Part shown: positions 1 through 10,735 of the stretch, in pieces
Layout of the letters: the number at the start of each line of letters is the position of its first letter
How positions within the stretch are numbered: the first letter of the stretch is position 1
Assembly: GCA_947561395.2 (NCBI GenBank)
Contig: OX387194.1
Span: forward strand, 22,182,048-22,246,047
Source: Buxus sempervirens
Taxonomy: Eukaryota > Streptophyta > Magnoliopsida > Buxales > Buxaceae
Length of the DNA stretch: 64,000 bases
Reading direction: 5' to 3'
Program-made: the position numbers and the translations under genes
Notes under the pieces: generated by a model
Databases searched by the model: none
The model's input: only the letters and a program-made list of their open reading frames with translations
Told to the model about the DNA's origin: nothing

Positions 1-262
1 TCGAGCCACAACATTGCATATGAGTAATTTATGTAGGTGAAAGAGAGCACTGGAAAGTAGTGGAACGGCTTGTTCAACTACGATCCAAGGCATGTTAGGA
101 TGGGTGCAGAGGCGATTGTCGATTTCAGGGAGGATGTTGCGGGGTTGTGAGGTGGATTTTGTTCTTGAGTTCTATATTGCACACGGCATAGGCTTTTTTT
201 ATAGTGTATATTCCATCTTCTATATATATATATACACACATTATTCATCAAAAAAAAAAGTA
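1..262 (+). mobile_element. LINE 3' tail (partial, runs off the left edge)
   Basis: The segment ends in TTATTCATC followed by a run of ten A. The same style of ending (TTCATTATCCATC plus A-run) is seen at the end of the LINE fragment at 4154-5470. The upstream 200 bp give short stop-broken reading frames. I infer a 5'-truncated LINE tail inserted into the long LTR that follows. Its other target-site copy would lie left of the window, so this cannot be confirmed. It could also be some other polyadenylated retrocopy. Confidence 0.4.
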
Positions 263-1265
263 AGCCTTACAACTTGGAAAAAATTGCATGATTTTGTGTT
301 TAATCGTCAAACATGATTCCAAGGGTTTTGTTGGACATTTTTGGACGAGTTTTGATGGTTTAACATGATCTGAAATTATTTATTTCAATATGGCTAAGAT
401 TTGAACATGTTTTGGGTGATTTGGTTCATCGCTTTTTATTACGATCGTGAGTAGATTCAATTTTCATTAAGATGATTTGAGCTTGATGATTTGGGATTAG
501 TTTAGAGGATGATTTGGAATAGGTTTGAGTGTTTCAAATTTCTAAACATGTGTGTATATATACATGAGATCTTAATTTTTTGGATGAGAAATCTTATGAT
601 TTGGTGATATATTGATTTTAAAATGATTTGTCATGATTTAGGGATGATGTTGGATGATTTCGAATTGAATTAACGTGCTGAAAATATGCCAAAGTGATAT
701 AAATTAAAAAAAAAAACAGAGTTCACAGAAAAACCTAGAAATTGCCAAATTAGCCTTGACACCCAAGCTCTGCTCAGATGTCAAACCAAGCGCCAAGACC
801 AAATAGTGACTGAACGACTTTTGCTTGAGTGCCCATTCAAGTGACTAATTTTAAGTTTAGAAACTGAAAGCAAATTTTGAATGTCGAGCGTTCTTCCTTC
901 TATGCTTGACACTCACTGTTGAGTTTGAGCATCACAGTTACATTCGATGCAATTAAAAACAAAAGTCACTCTACATTGCATATCGCTCAAACGCAATATT
1001 AAGCGTTCAATCCCAGATTCCCAGATTTAAATTACACCGTGCGCTGACTTGCCATCCAACCTAGTTTCCCATTCTGAATTTATTTATGGAATTTCAACTC
1101 AAAGATCATTTAGATTAGGTTATTTTGAAAGTCTTTGCACTGGCAAAAGTATTCTTGGAAATTTTATAAAGAATTTGGGTATGTTTTGCTAAAAAGAGTC
1201 CAATTTTGGGGTTTTAATGTACTAAATGTTTTTCTTTCCAACTTGGATTGATTTTAGTGATTTCT

Positions 1266-2977
1266 TTTTTTTTTTTATTAGTAATAAAGATTATATTAAA
1301 AGGAAAGCATGATGAACTAGTACAATACTGTACATCAAAGGTGTACATCACTCCCATCCCCAAGCTCTGCAAGGTATTAAAATCCTCACACATTAGCACA
1401 TCATGACATTTCAAACCCTTGCAAGACTCTACCGCCGAGGCCCAATAAAGGATAAGATGGATCGAGTACTTAAAAAGAGCCTCCTGAGACCGTTCCTTAT
1501 TTTCAAAAATCCTGATATTCCGTTCCTTCCACACTGCCCACATAACTGCCCCTGATGTCAATCTCCAAAACACTTGGATGAGGGAGGCCCCTTTTGAGAA
1601 CCTCCAGCATAGAAGAAGCTTATGCACATCTTCCGGCTGAACCCATGCTACTCCAAACTTAGTTAAATAAGAGTTCCAAATTCCACTTGTGACCGGGCAA
1701 TGAATAAGAAGATAATTCACTATCTCCACATCAGCTTTGCAAAGGCTACATCTACTAGGAATCTGCCACCCTTTCTTCATCAAATTATCTGTAGTTAAAA
1801 TTCTCCCCAACACCGTAGTCCACAAGAAGAAACCTACCTTTGAAGGTAGTAAGGGTTGCCATATGAGTTTATGAACCTTGAAGTTAATATTTTGCTTACA
1901 AAGATGATTATAGAGGCTCTTTACTGAGAATAACCCATCACTACTCCTTGTCCAACTCATTCGATCTTGATGAGTATCCAATTCCTTCCCACTAATGCAC
2001 TTGAGAAAATGGACCATTTCTTCAACCTCCCAATAGAAAATACCCCTTCTAAAGTTTAAGTTCCATTGAGTACCTCATTCCTTGGGCATAAATGTCTGCG
2101 ACCAAGGCTTGTGGGGATGAGGATATACCATACAACATAGGGTATTGATCCTTAAGCGATACAATAGAGCACCAAGGATCCAATCAGAATCTTACTCTGT
2201 TTCCCCTCCCCACGTGAAACTTTACTCCTGCTTTCACCATATGAGAAAATCTGCACCCAATTCTACCATTCACCTGACCTAGGAGCCAACTTGCCTCATC
2301 ATAGCCATATTTAACCACAATTAGGTTCCTCCATAGACTGTTAGCCTCCTGGCCAAATCTCCAACACCACTTCGCCAAAAGGGCCTTATTAAATAATTGT
2401 AAATTCCTAAATCCCAAACCACCTTCATCCTTAGATTTGCAAATCTCTTTCCAAGCTACCAAATGGTACTTATTAGACTCCTCTCCTCCTGCCCATAAGA
2501 AAGCTTTCTGTAACTTCTCAATACTCTCTAACACTGATATGGGGGCAAGTAAGGAAGAGAGCATATATGTAGGGTGGTTAGACAAAGAGTTCTTGATCAA
2601 AACCATCTTACCCCCTTTGGATAAAAATCTCCCTTTCCAAGAGGAAAACTTCTTCTTCATCCGAGATAAAGTTGGTTCCCAAACTGATTTAGATTTAAAA
2701 ACCGCCCCAATCGGGATTCCGAGATACAAAGTGGGTAAAGAACCCCATCTACAGCCTAAAAGGTCACATAAGGTAAAGGCATTACCACTACCCCCAACGT
2801 CGAAGAGTTCACTTTTCTGTAAGTTGACTCTCAAGCCTGAAAGAGCTTCAAAACAAGTCAATATTGATCTGAGCACAAGAACTTGGGAAGCCCGCGCCTT
2901 GCAAAAAATCATAGCATCATTCGCAAAAAGTAAATGGGAAATAGATATAGAACCTTCACCAAATTTCACCCCTTCAA
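1266..2977 (-). mobile_element. 5'-truncated L1-type LINE with 12-bp TSD
   Basis: Read on the minus strand, this is the 3' 1.7 kb of an L1-type plant LINE: the end of the reverse transcriptase, the zinc-binding zf-RVT domain and a 3' UTR with a poly(A) tail (T-run at 1264-1276 on the plus strand). The direct repeat TTAGTGATTTCT flanks it at 1254-1265 and 2978-2989, a normal LINE target-site duplication. Joining the flanks restores the long-LTR sequence, with the same order of motifs as at 12575-12620, so the LINE inserted into long-LTR copy 1. Truncation is at the RT catalytic region, as is usual for incomplete target-primed reverse transcription. Confidence 0.95.
1340..2977 (-). pseudogene. 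LINE ORF2 fragment: RT thumb and zf-RVT domain
   Basis: Two open blocks are seen (2184-2969 and 2017 downwards), separated by a frame break at about 2020-2180. The first begins in the RT palm: SISHLLFAND, where the usual FADD catalytic motif reads FAND, so the second aspartate pair is lost. It continues with the conserved LSKGGKMVLIKN and GGLGFRNLQLFNKALLAKW motifs. The second block has the zf-RVT core: FSVKSLYNHLCK, LPSKVGFFLWT, CSLCKADVEIVNYLLIHC and MWAVWKERNIRIFENK. Compared with the sister fragment at 8260-8669, the stop after CEDFN.L is mutated, so the frame reads through the poly(A) into flanking DNA. There is no RNase H domain. It is dead. Confidence 0.9.
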
Positions 2978-4153
2978 TTAGTGATTTCTACACTTCTATT
3001 TGAACTATTTGAAATGGTTTTTGAGGTTTCGAGGCAGAACTATTGGTTTTCCCTTCGTGTTTCTCAAAGTGGGTGGTTTTCTCACTCATGTATCTTAGGT
3101 CGAGACTTATCTTTCCTCCATGTAGCTGGGAGTTGACTTATGTTTATTGTACATGATTTGGTTTCAAAGATAGATGTTTTCACTTTCTAGCGGGCATAGC
3201 TCATTATGGATCCATAGTTTAGCTAGATAGTGAAATGAGTCGTTCTTTGTGTAGTTAACCCCGTGGTCTATTTATGCATTTTAGTCCGTGTATCTTGGCA
3301 ATCCCCTTCCTCGATCCGTGTATCTCGGTGGGAAGTTGTGGAAATCGCAGCAATCCTCTTCTTCGATCCATGTATCTTGGTGAGAAGTTGTTGTTGTACA
3401 TGCCAACCTTAATCCCTGTATCAGGGTGAGTGTTTCCTATGTTGTAGTTCAAGTATTTCAGCCAACATGTGACATGAGGTGGTATTTGGAGCGGGCTTTA
3501 ACTTCTCAAAGATGTCTTATTTCACGAGTCTTGTAATGTCACAGTTGTGTGGATTGCTAACTGTACTATTTAAGTATTAATTATTAGTTTCATTTTGGAA
3601 ACATATGGTTTGGATTTCATGCTATATTTCTTGGATATTTGGTATTTGGATTTATCGTTGGAACCTCATGAAAAGGATTTTTAACAACATATGGACTGTT
3701 TCAGCATGCATGTTACTACTTACTGGGATTTTATATCTCATTCTGTTGTTTTTAATGTTTTGTTTTCAGATACTCTTGGATAGAGCGCTTAAGTTATGAT
3801 AGATATTCTTGAGGGTATGGCAGAAGACTAGGAGAGCATATCCAAGCTTTCTTGGTTTATTTTATATATTGATAGAGGAATTGTTTAGGACTTTTCTTTA
3901 TGTTAGGTTTTCAAATAAGTGTTAAGAATAGTTAGTTTACCTTTGAATTCAGATTCTCATGTATTAAGTTGGAGTTTATCTTTATGTTTTCAGCACTTTT
4001 AAATTGAAGTAATAAAGGGTTTGTCTAAATTTTTGGCATACTCTTAACATTTTGTTGAATCATTGTGGATTTTTATTATTGTCTCTAGCCACAACACTAA
4101 CACTTAAAGTTTGGATAATTATTCCTTAATTACTCTAGATCTGGGGCGTTACA

Positions 4154-5470
4154 AAGAATGTATGTAAGGCAAGGGATAAAGGGTTCTAAATATTAGAAAT
4201 CTAGCCTCCCACAACTCATCATTGTAGTCCAAGTGGCTTTGGCGATTCAACACAAAACAACCTAGCTTTTAGCACCATATGATTATTAATAAATATGGTG
4301 CGGATTATAGTAGATGGTCTATTAACATGATGGCTCACCCCCAAGGGACTTAGCCCCTGGAAAGCCATGGTTGCTCTTGCATCTCTTTCTATCCTCATAT
4401 TCGTCTGTCTGTGGGATCGGGTTTCTCCATTCATTTTTGTTATGATATTTGGTGGGGAAACGAGGCTTTGTCACTTGCATTCCCACGTATCTTTCCCTTG
4501 CTCATCACCCTGACGCGTTTGTTTCCGATATTTTGTCTTTATCCTTAGCCATCATATCATGGAAACTGTCAACTTCTTAGAGATGCTAGCTTGGTCAAGT
4601 TTGAGGAGTTAGCTTCTCTCCTTAACCCCCTTAAAGAGGTGGTTATTAATCAATCTAGCCCCGATAGAGTTTTTTGGTCACCTATACCCTCTGGGAAATA
4701 TTCTTGTAAACCCTTCTTCTATTTCCTCCACCTCGGGGGCTTAACACTTTGACTTCCTTTTCGGTGTCTCAGTTATGGAAGCCCAAGCTTCCTCTTGACT
4801 ACACTCCTTTATAGGATTAGCACGGCTGATCAGATTTAAAGGAGGTGAAAGAGGATGGGTTTATCTCCTCATGTCTATATTCTGCATAAGGAGACAAGGG
4901 ATTGCGTTGAACATATATTTTTAGACTGCCAGTTTGCATGGGCCATTTAGGGGAGATTAATCTCGATGATTGGGGTATCATGGGTTATATTGGAACCTAT
5001 CAGTCAGCTATTTTGTCAATGGAGGATCAGAGGGCGAAGGAGGAGAGGGCACATCATATAGAATGTAGTTTTTCATTCCATTGTGTGGCAAATTGGATTA
5101 GAAAGGAACTGCAGGATATTCGGGGAAAGAAGGAAGAGCATTGTGCAGATGGTGGATTCCATTATGATGGTAGTGGCATCATGGGCTTCAATTCGTCCAA
5201 AGTTTAGAGGGCTGAGTATTTTAGAGATTATTAGGGATTAGCATGCATGGTGTTCTTCATCCTCCAGTTCAGTTGGTTAGATTTTGGGGTATCTCTCAGG
5301 CTAGTTAATATGGTGATAAATCGGGAGGGTCATGGTTAAATGTGGTGTTATTGACTTGGTACTATAAGTACTCTCATGTAGTCCCCATATCTCATGGGGC
5401 CACTTGACTGTTTTGTATTTTCTCAAAATTTTATTTATAATATTCTTCATTATCCATCAAAAAAAAAGTT
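4154..5470 (+). mobile_element. 5'-truncated L1-type LINE fragment, interrupted on its left by long LTR copy 1
   Basis: Forward-strand frames, broken by many stops, read the LINE C-terminal region: NLASHNSSL and SKWLWRF near 4200-4240, then KYSCK, QLWKPKLP, a decayed zinc-binding region and ASIRPKFRG near 5190. It ends in TTATCCATC plus A-run at 5455-5468. The relationship to the nested LINE at 36944-39150 is clear (RNSSLLAKWLWRF, SRLWKPKVP, GVSWV, VASWV.VLPEF at matching positions). The reading frame begins right at the LTR edge (4154), so the LTR inserted into this LINE and the missing left part should lie beyond the window start. No RNase H domain is visible. Confidence 0.75.
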
Positions 5471-5822
5471 AATATTTTTATAACCTCCTACATATTGAGT
5501 AAATATTATAAATGCAACGCCTATTTAATTTATTATCTCTCTCTTGATAAGGCGGGCTATTATATTCCACACTAACATATTCCATGCACCCCTTCATACT
5601 AGTACTACTAGCACTAATTCACATAGGTTAACAAGCATAATCTAAATACTATTTTAATCAAGCTATAATTGCCAAACATATGAAGAGGCAACATAAGATG
5701 ATGCAAGAATCATATCGCACGCTCATGCTTATGTGGAAGCCTTGTGGCAATCTTATGGTGAAATTTTATCTTTGGGCACACAAGTTCTACCTACCAGATC
5801 AAATTCAAATATTTCCCCATAT

Positions 5823-6567
5823 TAATAGCTATTATGCTCAATTATAGGCCCAGAACTCTCATATTATTATATGCTCACCTACACCCACGTTTTACATATG
5901 AAGTAGATTGCATAGATTTGCAAAGGCTACAAAGTATCCTCAATTACTTTGATGGAGAGTTGCAAAATACCAAGAGACACATTAGACTTGACATCATTTT
6001 ATTTATAGCAACAAATCTTATAAGTAACAAACAGAGCCTTCCAAGTGGAGTTCTTACAAACTTATAAATGGAGACGAAACTTAAGTAGAGGCGGACCATT
6101 AACACATATTGGTGCCTTTGGGCCACCCTTACGTATCAGCTTTCGATGAAAGGCCAGAATAATCCTTGGCAAACCACTTCGGGTAAAGGATATGGATACT
6201 GGCAAAGTCACATGCGGATTATGTAACTCCTTTTCCCCGCATGAAACAGAAAGCACAAGTTTTTACAGCTTAAGAAGCTGTGGAAACAAGTAAATCAAAT
6301 TATATATAAGCCCACTTAGAAATCTGCTGATGGTATTTTAATAGCTATTATGCTCAATTATAGGCCGAGAACTTTCATATTATTATATGCACATCTAGAC
6401 ACACATTTTACATGTGGAGTAGATTGCGTAGATTTGAAAAGGCTACATGGTATCCTCACTTCAATGGAGCTTCAATGGAGAGTTTCAAAATACCAAGAGA
6501 CACATTAGACTTGAGATCATTTTATTTTATCAACAAATCATAGAAGTCACTAACAGAGCCTTCCAAC
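5823..6567. repeat. Direct repeat of about 230 bp, two copies 516 bp apart
   Basis: Copy A (5823-6058) and copy B (6339-6567) both start TAATAGCTATTATGCTCAAT. They share long identical blocks, including TACCAAGAGACACATTAGAC and ACAGAGCCTTCCAA. They differ by point changes and small indels, for example CAATTACTTTGATGG against CTTCAATGGAGC. The sequence between them is not repeated. This is a segmental duplication of unknown origin; no TSD or terminal structure is seen. Confidence 0.85.
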
Positions 6568-7053
6568 TCATATAGAAGCCTAGTTAGAGCTGTGCTCATT
6601 ATACTACTGCCTAACAATATGAACCATAAATAATTCAAAATATGAGATAAACTTGGAACTTTGTCTAAGATGTGTTCAATTATGATTACCAAACACAAAA
6701 CCAAAAATAATAGGTCACCAAACATAGATTTGAAATTGCTTTACTACATAAAAGCCACAGAGGATAACTTAACAATATAACAAAAAAACAAACACACATG
6801 CGAATAAATCAGACATAATAACAAATGTTGAATAAATTATCTATGTGTCACTTTGTATGCTTTGTAATGAAAGCTCCATCATCAAACAAAATCCCATACA
6901 TCACTTTTTTTTTTTTTTGAAGAGTAATGAGAATAAAATATCGCAGAAGCAATACATCACTTGATAAAAAGACAATTATTAATGGATGTCATTAGAACAA
7001 CCCCGCAAATCCAACTTGGTCCAACCTTGTTTATTTTTGAGTGGAAAATCCAA

Positions 7054-7171
7054 TTACAAAACTTGTAAATAAAGTAGAAGAAGAAGATAAAGATAGGTGG
7101 AGAAAACTATTGGATTTTCCATTACAAAAACTCATAAATAAAGTAGAAGAAGATAAAGATAGGTGGAGAAA
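7054..7171. repeat. Tandem duplication, period about 68 bp
   Basis: Both copies contain ATTACAAAA, ATAAAGTAGAAGAAG and ATAAAGATAGGTGGAGAAAA. The first has one extra GAA triplet. The first copy is preceded by TGGAAAATCCA and the second by TGGATTTTCCA, which are inverted relative to each other, so part of the unit has flipped. It is non-coding. Confidence 0.8.
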
Positions 7172-7678
7172 ACCAATGACCAAACTTTAGGGCATTCATT
7201 CTAGGAGAAATCTCTTATACAAAGATTCAACTCTATTTACAAGATACAATCAATAGACTTATTCAAAATGGTTTGTCTTAGAAAGGCATTATCTTCAAAT
7301 AAATTTAGGCATCAAAATGGGGCTTAGCATACTTGATCAACCCACAAAGATGAATAAATTAATCAGTTACTATTTTGGGCTGACACATTAATGTCTAACA
7401 TTAATTATCTTGTACATGTTTGTATAAGAAGACAAAAGTTCACACCCTTTAGCAACTACAAATAAAAGCCATCCTAGAATAAATATATTTATATTGAAGG
7501 CCAATTAGAACTTTTCTTCAAAATTCACTATGAAAGGTATGGCTAAAGCTAATGTAATTGTAGATACAAAATACTTAAAATATCAAGTAAATTATGCCTT
7601 CTTTTTTCAGAAAACATTACATAACTATAAATCTAACTAAGAACCCATGTGTAGAATATAGCTATAATGTTTCTTAAC

Positions 7679-8054
7679 CAAGGTTTCCAATTTCGGCAAA
7701 CTGTCAGCTAAATGTTGCCGAAATGAGGGAGAAATAGCCAAACATTGAAAAATTGAAAAAAAGCTAAAAAAAAAAAATAGTAAATTATTGACATCGCTGC
7801 AATTGGCGAAAATCTAATAATTTTTACTCAAAATCACCAAACATTAAAAAATAGAAAAAAACTAAAAAGAAAACAGTAAATTACTGACATTTTGCTGAAA
7901 TTGGGGAAAATCTAATAATTTTTAGTTTATGTCGCCGAAATTTCAACGACATTTCACAAAATATCGACAAAATTTCGCTGACAATTTTTAGTTCATTTTC
8001 CAAGGTGGTTTCATGTCGCCACCTTGGAAAAATGTCACGACATTGTAAACACTG
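7679..8054. mobile_element. hAT-like MITE rich in AATTTCGGC / GAAATTTCG words
   Basis: The element starts CAAGGTTTCCA and ends (reverse complement) CAGTGTTTACA, giving imperfect CA-starting terminal inverted repeats. Flanking 8-mers are TTCTTAAC (7671-7678) and GTCTTAAC (8055-8062), 7 of 8 identical, as expected for a hAT-type 8-bp TSD. The interior repeats a block of about 115 bp twice (AAACATTGAAAAATTGAAAA / AAACATTAAAAAATAGAAAA, then CAGTAAATTA and AATCTAATAATTTTTA). It is followed by dense, partly self-complementary TTTCG/CGAAA words. It has no coding capacity and resembles the palindromic element at 49107-49711. Confidence 0.7.
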
Positions 8055-8137
8055 GTCTTAACTTGAATACTCTAAAACTAATCAGTAGTTTGGATATTCT
8101 AGAAAACTAAACTAGCCATAATTGCCACTATATTTGT

Positions 8138-9400
8138 CGTCGTCATCATCATCATCATCATAAGCCAATTCCCACCAAAGTGGGGTTAGCGATAAGAATC
8201 TTATCTCTCCATCCCACTCTATCAAAAATTATATCTTCAATTAATCTACGTTTTTGTAATGGGATTTTCTCAATGAAGAGCCTCTATAACCATCTTTGTA
8301 AGCCTGAAGATGTGTCTAAGCTTCTTCTATGTTGGAAGATCTCAAAAGGGGCCTCCCCTACCCAGGAGTTTTGGAGATTGACACCGGGGGCAATTATGTG
8401 GGCAGTTTGGAAGGAATGGAACAACAGGATCTTTGAGAATAAGGAAAGGTCTCAGGATGCTTTATTCAAATACTCGATTAGTTTTATCCTCTATTGGGCA
8501 TCTGCTGTGGAGTCTTGCAATGGTTTGAAATTTCATGATGTTCTCATGTGTGAGGATTTTAACATCCTGTAGAGTTTGGGGATGGGAGCTATATACAACT
8601 TTGGTGTACAGTAATGTACCTTTTTTTTAGTTTTCATTTTAATATAATCTTTATTACCAATTAAAATAATAATCTACGTTTTTGTAAGTCTTGTTTTATA
8701 AACCTCATCCATGCTTTTTGGTCTGCCTCTTGCTCGCTCATGCCCTTCAATATGCGTACTCTACACCTTTTTATAGGTGCATTTCTTGGTCTCCGCTTTC
8801 CATGACCAAACAACCTTAACCTACTCTTCTCCATTTTATCCCTAACGCATGCTATGCCCAACCAATTTCAAATGTGTTCATTTCTTATTTTATCTTTCTT
8901 AGTTTTGCCACAAGTCCATCTTAGCATCCTTATCTCGGTAATACTCATTTTCTAAAAACTCAATATTCTGTACCATACAACATAGCTGGTCTAATTGTCG
9001 TCTTATAAAACTTACCCTTTAATTTAAGTGGAACACATTTATCACACAAAACCCTAGAAGCACCCTTCCACTTAAGCCGACTAGCTCTAATCCTATGCGC
9101 AACGTCTTCATCTATTTTTCCATCTTTTTGTACCATTTATCCAAGATATTTGAACTTATTACTTAAAAGGATATCCTGATTGCCAATTATAATAGTTTTG
9201 TTAGTTATATTGTTTTTTTTTAAAAGGGCATTTTATATATTCAATCTTCGGACGGCTTATTTTAAAACTCTTTGATTCTAAGGTATCTATCCAAAATGCT
9301 AGCATAATATTTACTTTGTCTCTATTATGACCCACCAATACTGCATCATCTACAAATAAAATACAATAAGGCACCTCATCTTGAATATAACTTGAGCTTC
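8138..9400 (-). mobile_element. RTE-type LINE, 3' portion
   Basis: On the minus strand the segment ends in the (ATGATG)n tail typical of RTE elements, seen as (CAT)n on the plus strand at about 8143-8161. Upstream of that the frames read IACVRDKMEKSRLRLFGHGK with RRP.NAPI..C, the conserved C-terminal region of plant RTE ORFs. Around 9330-9390, IQDEVPYCILFVDDAVLVG corresponds to the RT catalytic motif (FADD, here FVDD). The frame is broken by many stops. A small L1-type LINE (8260-8669) is inserted in it. The 5' half of what is probably the same element resumes on the far side of the 9.4-14.4 kb insertion complex. Confidence 0.85.
8260..8669 (+). mobile_element. Severely 5'-truncated L1-type LINE with 18-bp TSD
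   Basis: The direct repeat TAATCTACGTTTTTGTAA flanks it perfectly at 8242-8259 and 8670-8687. The insert reads FSMKSLYNHLCK, then jumps directly to PEDVSKLLLCWKISKGAS, IMWAVWKEWNNRIFENKERS and a stop after CEDFNIL at about 8570. A 3' UTR and a short A-rich end follow. Compared with the LINE at 1266-2977, about 90 residues containing the zinc-binding cysteines are missing. So this copy has an internal deletion as well as 5' truncation. The long perfect TSD argues that it is relatively recent. Confidence 0.93.
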
Positions 9401-9944
9401 TCATTTTCCTATTTCTTCTTTGAATCGTTTGATTTTATCTAGTTAAGTTATTTATCTAAGGCTCAAAGACAAGAAATGGCTCTATTTACTATACCAACAT
9501 AGAGCAAAGCAACACCCTTTCTATATGCTATCGATTGGTATAGCTCAAAATGGTTCTAGATCAATTCCACCAGAACTTCAAAACGATTCGGCATCCTTGA
9601 TTTCATGAAATGCTTCCTTCGCTTCCATGGCTTCCATGCCCCAAAAAAACTCATGTTTCTTCCTCAACAGAGGCTTGTAGACTCATTACGCTGTTCGCCT
9701 TCAATAAAATACTTGTCTGCACAGACATGGAAAAGAAAGAAAAGGGAGGTTAGTTAGCGAGATCGAGATTGAATGGCTAGATGGGAATCATGGGATAGGT
9801 TGGGATTGAGAGTGACAGTGCTGTGTTTCAATCAGAAAATCAATTGTCTCACCGCCAACAGTTACCAATTTAGTTAAGGCTTCCTTAGGCATATCCTTCA
9901 TTACATCAATATATATATATATATAGAGAGAGAAAGAGAGAATA
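9401..9944. other. Unassigned stretch between RTE and LINE
   Basis: The stretch lies between the decayed RTE 3' part and the RNase-H-type LINE. I recognise no protein motif. It holds a (TA)n microsatellite followed by a GA-rich run (about 9907-9943), which may be the degenerate 3' tail of the minus-strand LINE to the right. No TSD joining the two RTE halves was found. Confidence 0.4.
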
Positions 9945-10735
9945 ATGAGAAATAATATAAAAATAGGGGGTAAAGAATGCATAAGGTCACCTCAAATGAA
10001 AAGGACCCAATATATGGAAATGAAAAAAGACAGAAAGAAAAAGCTAAACCATTCTCACTATGTCATCCACGTGGGAACCCACAAAGAAATCAGATCTATA
10101 AGCTCCTACCTTTGCCAAAAACTTGGCAATGCCATTGCCCGATCTAAATACATGCTTGAATGATACATTCAAGCTAGTGGCTAAAGATCACGCTCGTTGA
10201 ATCAAATATTGCATTTTCCACGGGCCTTGAATCTCCTTTTTCATCCAGTAGAATACCACAATAGAGTCCCCTTTGATTATAACATGATGGTAGCCTCACA
10301 TCCTAGCCACAAAAAAAGCTAGTGGCTAAAGATCATGCTCGTCGAATAAAATATCACATTTCCACAGGCATTGAATCTCCTTTGTCATCCAATACAATAC
10401 TACAGACTGCAGTAGAGTCCCCTTTGATTATAAAATGATGGTAGCCTCACATCTTAGCCACAAAAAAGACCCATGATAACTGCAAGGTTCTCTACTCTAA
10501 CAGAATCCCCAATCCTTATATTGTAGAAAAATAGTTTGTCCCAAGTGGTTCCTAAGAATCCCACCAATGCCCAAAGCTCTCAGGTTTCCCAAGGAACAAC
10601 CATCCACATTAAGCTTCAATACCCTTGCCTCTAGAAAATTCACAGTGCTTCCCTTCTAAAAAGTAAGGGAGAGGAACAAGAGATGGAATGCCATTCCCTC
10701 AAAATATCAAACCCACTAATACCACAGAAAATATC
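9945..10735 (-). mobile_element. RNase-H-bearing L1-type LINE, 3' part (continues at 14077-14385)
   Basis: Minus-strand frames read a plant LINE C-terminal RNase H domain: LKLNVDGCSLGN, GIGGILRNHLGQTIF, IKGDSIVVFYWMKKEIQGPW, then FKHVFRSGNGIAKFLAKVG near 10090-10160. Stops and frame changes are frequent. A 145-bp tandem duplication (10172-10316 and 10317-10467) repeats part of the RNase H region. The element is cut at 10735/14077 by the long solo LTR, which carries the duplicated target ATATC. The zf-RVT end continues on the other side. Confidence 0.8.
10172..10467. repeat. 145-bp tandem duplication inside LINE RNase H
   Basis: Two units start AGCTAGTGGCTAAAGATCA (10172 and 10317) and each contains AGTAGAGTCCCC or its variant, ATGATGGTAGCCTCACATC and TAGCCACAAAAAA. 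They differ at about ten positions and by a small insertion (CTACAGACTG) in the second. The duplication lies within dead coding sequence, so it arose in or after insertion and has no likely function. Confidence 0.85.

Larger units (their letters stand above)
263..4153 (+). mobile_element. Long solo-LTR-like element, copy 1 (3' part; interrupted by a LINE)
   Basis: The right end is CTGGGGCGTTACA at 4141-4153, the same terminus as the copies ending at 14076 and 55639. A U3-like AC-rich zone with degenerate GCGCC-type words lies at about 760-1020 (AAGCGCCAAGACC, GAGCGTTC). A splice-acceptor-like tract, TTTTGTTTTCAG, ends at 3779, some 375 bp before the terminus. Tandem units around TGTATCT lie at 3080-3435. 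Removing the LINE at 1266-2977 joins sequence that parallels 12570-12640 of copy 2. The 5' end is not visible; it is off-window or was lost at the LINE tail at 1-262. After the CA end comes AAGAA (4154-4158), the expected right target copy. No coding capacity is seen. Assignment to LTR retrotransposons rests on the TG...CA ends and 5-bp duplications of sister copies. Confidence 0.6.
5471..7670. other. AT-rich non-coding stretch with local duplications
   Basis: I see no coding region or recognisable transposon ends here. The open frames are short and lack family motifs. The only structure is a direct duplication of about 230 bp (5823-6058 and 6339-6567) and a tandem duplication near 7054-7171, both listed separately. 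A T-run at 6905-6918 could mark the minus-strand poly(A) of a decayed retrocopy, but no protein motif supports this. Confidence 0.5.

Noticed and set aside
2437-3003. 188-codon plus-strand open frame
   Set aside because: It is antisense to the LINE RT/zf-RVT frame on the minus strand, whose conserved motifs are clear. The plus-strand translation has no recognisable features and crosses the TSD.
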